NCBI GenBank assembly: GCA_027016915.1
Contig: JALURJ010000129.1
Location: 1 to 13,609, forward strand
DNA length: 13,609 nt
Reading direction: 5' to 3'
Origin: Desulfurococcales archaeon
GTDB lineage: Archaea > Thermoproteota > Thermoprotei_A > Sulfolobales > WAQK01
Positions 13,414 through 13,609 of the stretch are shown here, one piece after another. Position numbers and translations under genes: made by a program. Each line of letters begins with the position of its first letter. Within the stretch, counting starts at the first letter, position 1. The notes under the pieces were generated by a model, which was not told where the DNA came from, made no database searches, and worked only from the letters and a program-made list of their open reading frames with translations.

Positions 13414-13609
13414 TTGGGTGAGCCGAGGTTCATAGCCGACGCCATGCTGGGCGACCTGGCCCGCTGGCTCAGGATGCTGGGTTACGACACCCTGTATGCT
13501 GGGAACAGGGAGGACTGGTGGGTGCTCCGCCAGCTCGAGAAGGACCCTGGCAGAATACTCCTGACCAAGGATAGGGGGCTTTGCCGGAGGGCCCGGAGGA
13601 GGGGGTGGA
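13414..13609 (+). CDS. Mut7-C (PIN-like) RNase domain protein, 5' part only
   Basis: Sixty-five codons are visible before the right edge. They match the Mut7-C RNase domain (formerly DUF82), a PIN-like fold found as a stand-alone protein in archaea and at the C terminus of eukaryotic Mut-7 exonucleases. Signature pieces are RFIADAMLGDLARWLRMLGYDT (5-26), with Asp9 and Asp14 as likely metal ligands, and RILLTKDRGL (47-56), with Asp53 as another. Asp34 in NREDWW may also matter. The usual C-terminal zinc-ribbon cysteines would lie beyond the window. The frame is fixed by homology. The start is probably TTG 13414, since the GTG at 13418 is in another frame that soon stops. Its role is RNA cleavage by family inference; the substrate is unknown. 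It is on the same strand as the CBS array. Confidence 0.8.
   Translation, partial: MGEPRFIADAMLGDLARWLRMLGYDTLYAGNREDWWVLRQLEKDPGRILLTKDRGLCRRARRRGW

Overview
The window reads as a chromosomal segment of a hyperthermophilic crenarchaeon of the Desulfurococcales type, with Aeropyrum or a close relative as my tentative guess. The support is archaeal-type genes throughout (RIO2, archaeal MAT, SmAP, NucS, UPF0282, archaeal NFACT), G+C-rich coding DNA with heavy AGG/ATA codon use, many GTG and TTG starts, Shine-Dalgarno (SD) motifs of the GGAGG/GAGGTG/GGTGA type, and AT-rich archaeal TATA boxes in short intergenic gaps. I see no tRNA, rRNA, insertion sequence, CRISPR array or broken gene.

Layout. 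Bases 1-29 probably hold the start of a divergent minus-strand gene. Bases 30-176 are an AT-rich divergent promoter region. On the plus strand, rio2 (177-1070) overlaps a two-domain RNase H-like DUF460 protein (1054-3072). That gene converges on metK (3069-4295, minus), and the two share a CTAG stop site. Next on the minus strand come an Sm-like protein (SmAP) gene (4383-4640) and a UPF0282 metallo-beta-lactamase-fold gene (4720-5610). A short divergent promoter region leads to a plus-strand pair: nucS (5655-6437) and an SFM1-type SPOUT methyltransferase (6441-7094). A small three-helix membrane protein (7125-7415, minus) is divergent from an archaeal RqcH/NEMF homologue (7482-9395, plus).

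The right third is a same-strand array of five different genes made only of CBS domains (9463-13358). It carries 2+4+4+4+4 = 18 CBS domains and is followed by the 5' part of a Mut7-C (PIN-like) RNase gene running off the edge.

How it fits together. Several genes belong to ribosome biogenesis, RNA metabolism or translation quality control: RIO2 (small-subunit maturation), SmAP, the SFM1-like enzyme (the yeast homologue methylates uS3), RqcH/NEMF (rescue of stalled large subunits) and the Mut7-C RNase. NucS is mismatch-repair related, and MetK makes the SAM that the SFM1-like enzyme would use. The CBS array is the most unusual part. CBS pairs normally sense adenine nucleotides or SAM, yet here five stand-alone sensors lie together with no attached enzyme or transporter, and their ligand-contact motifs have diverged in a patterned way. 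What they control cannot be read from the sequence.
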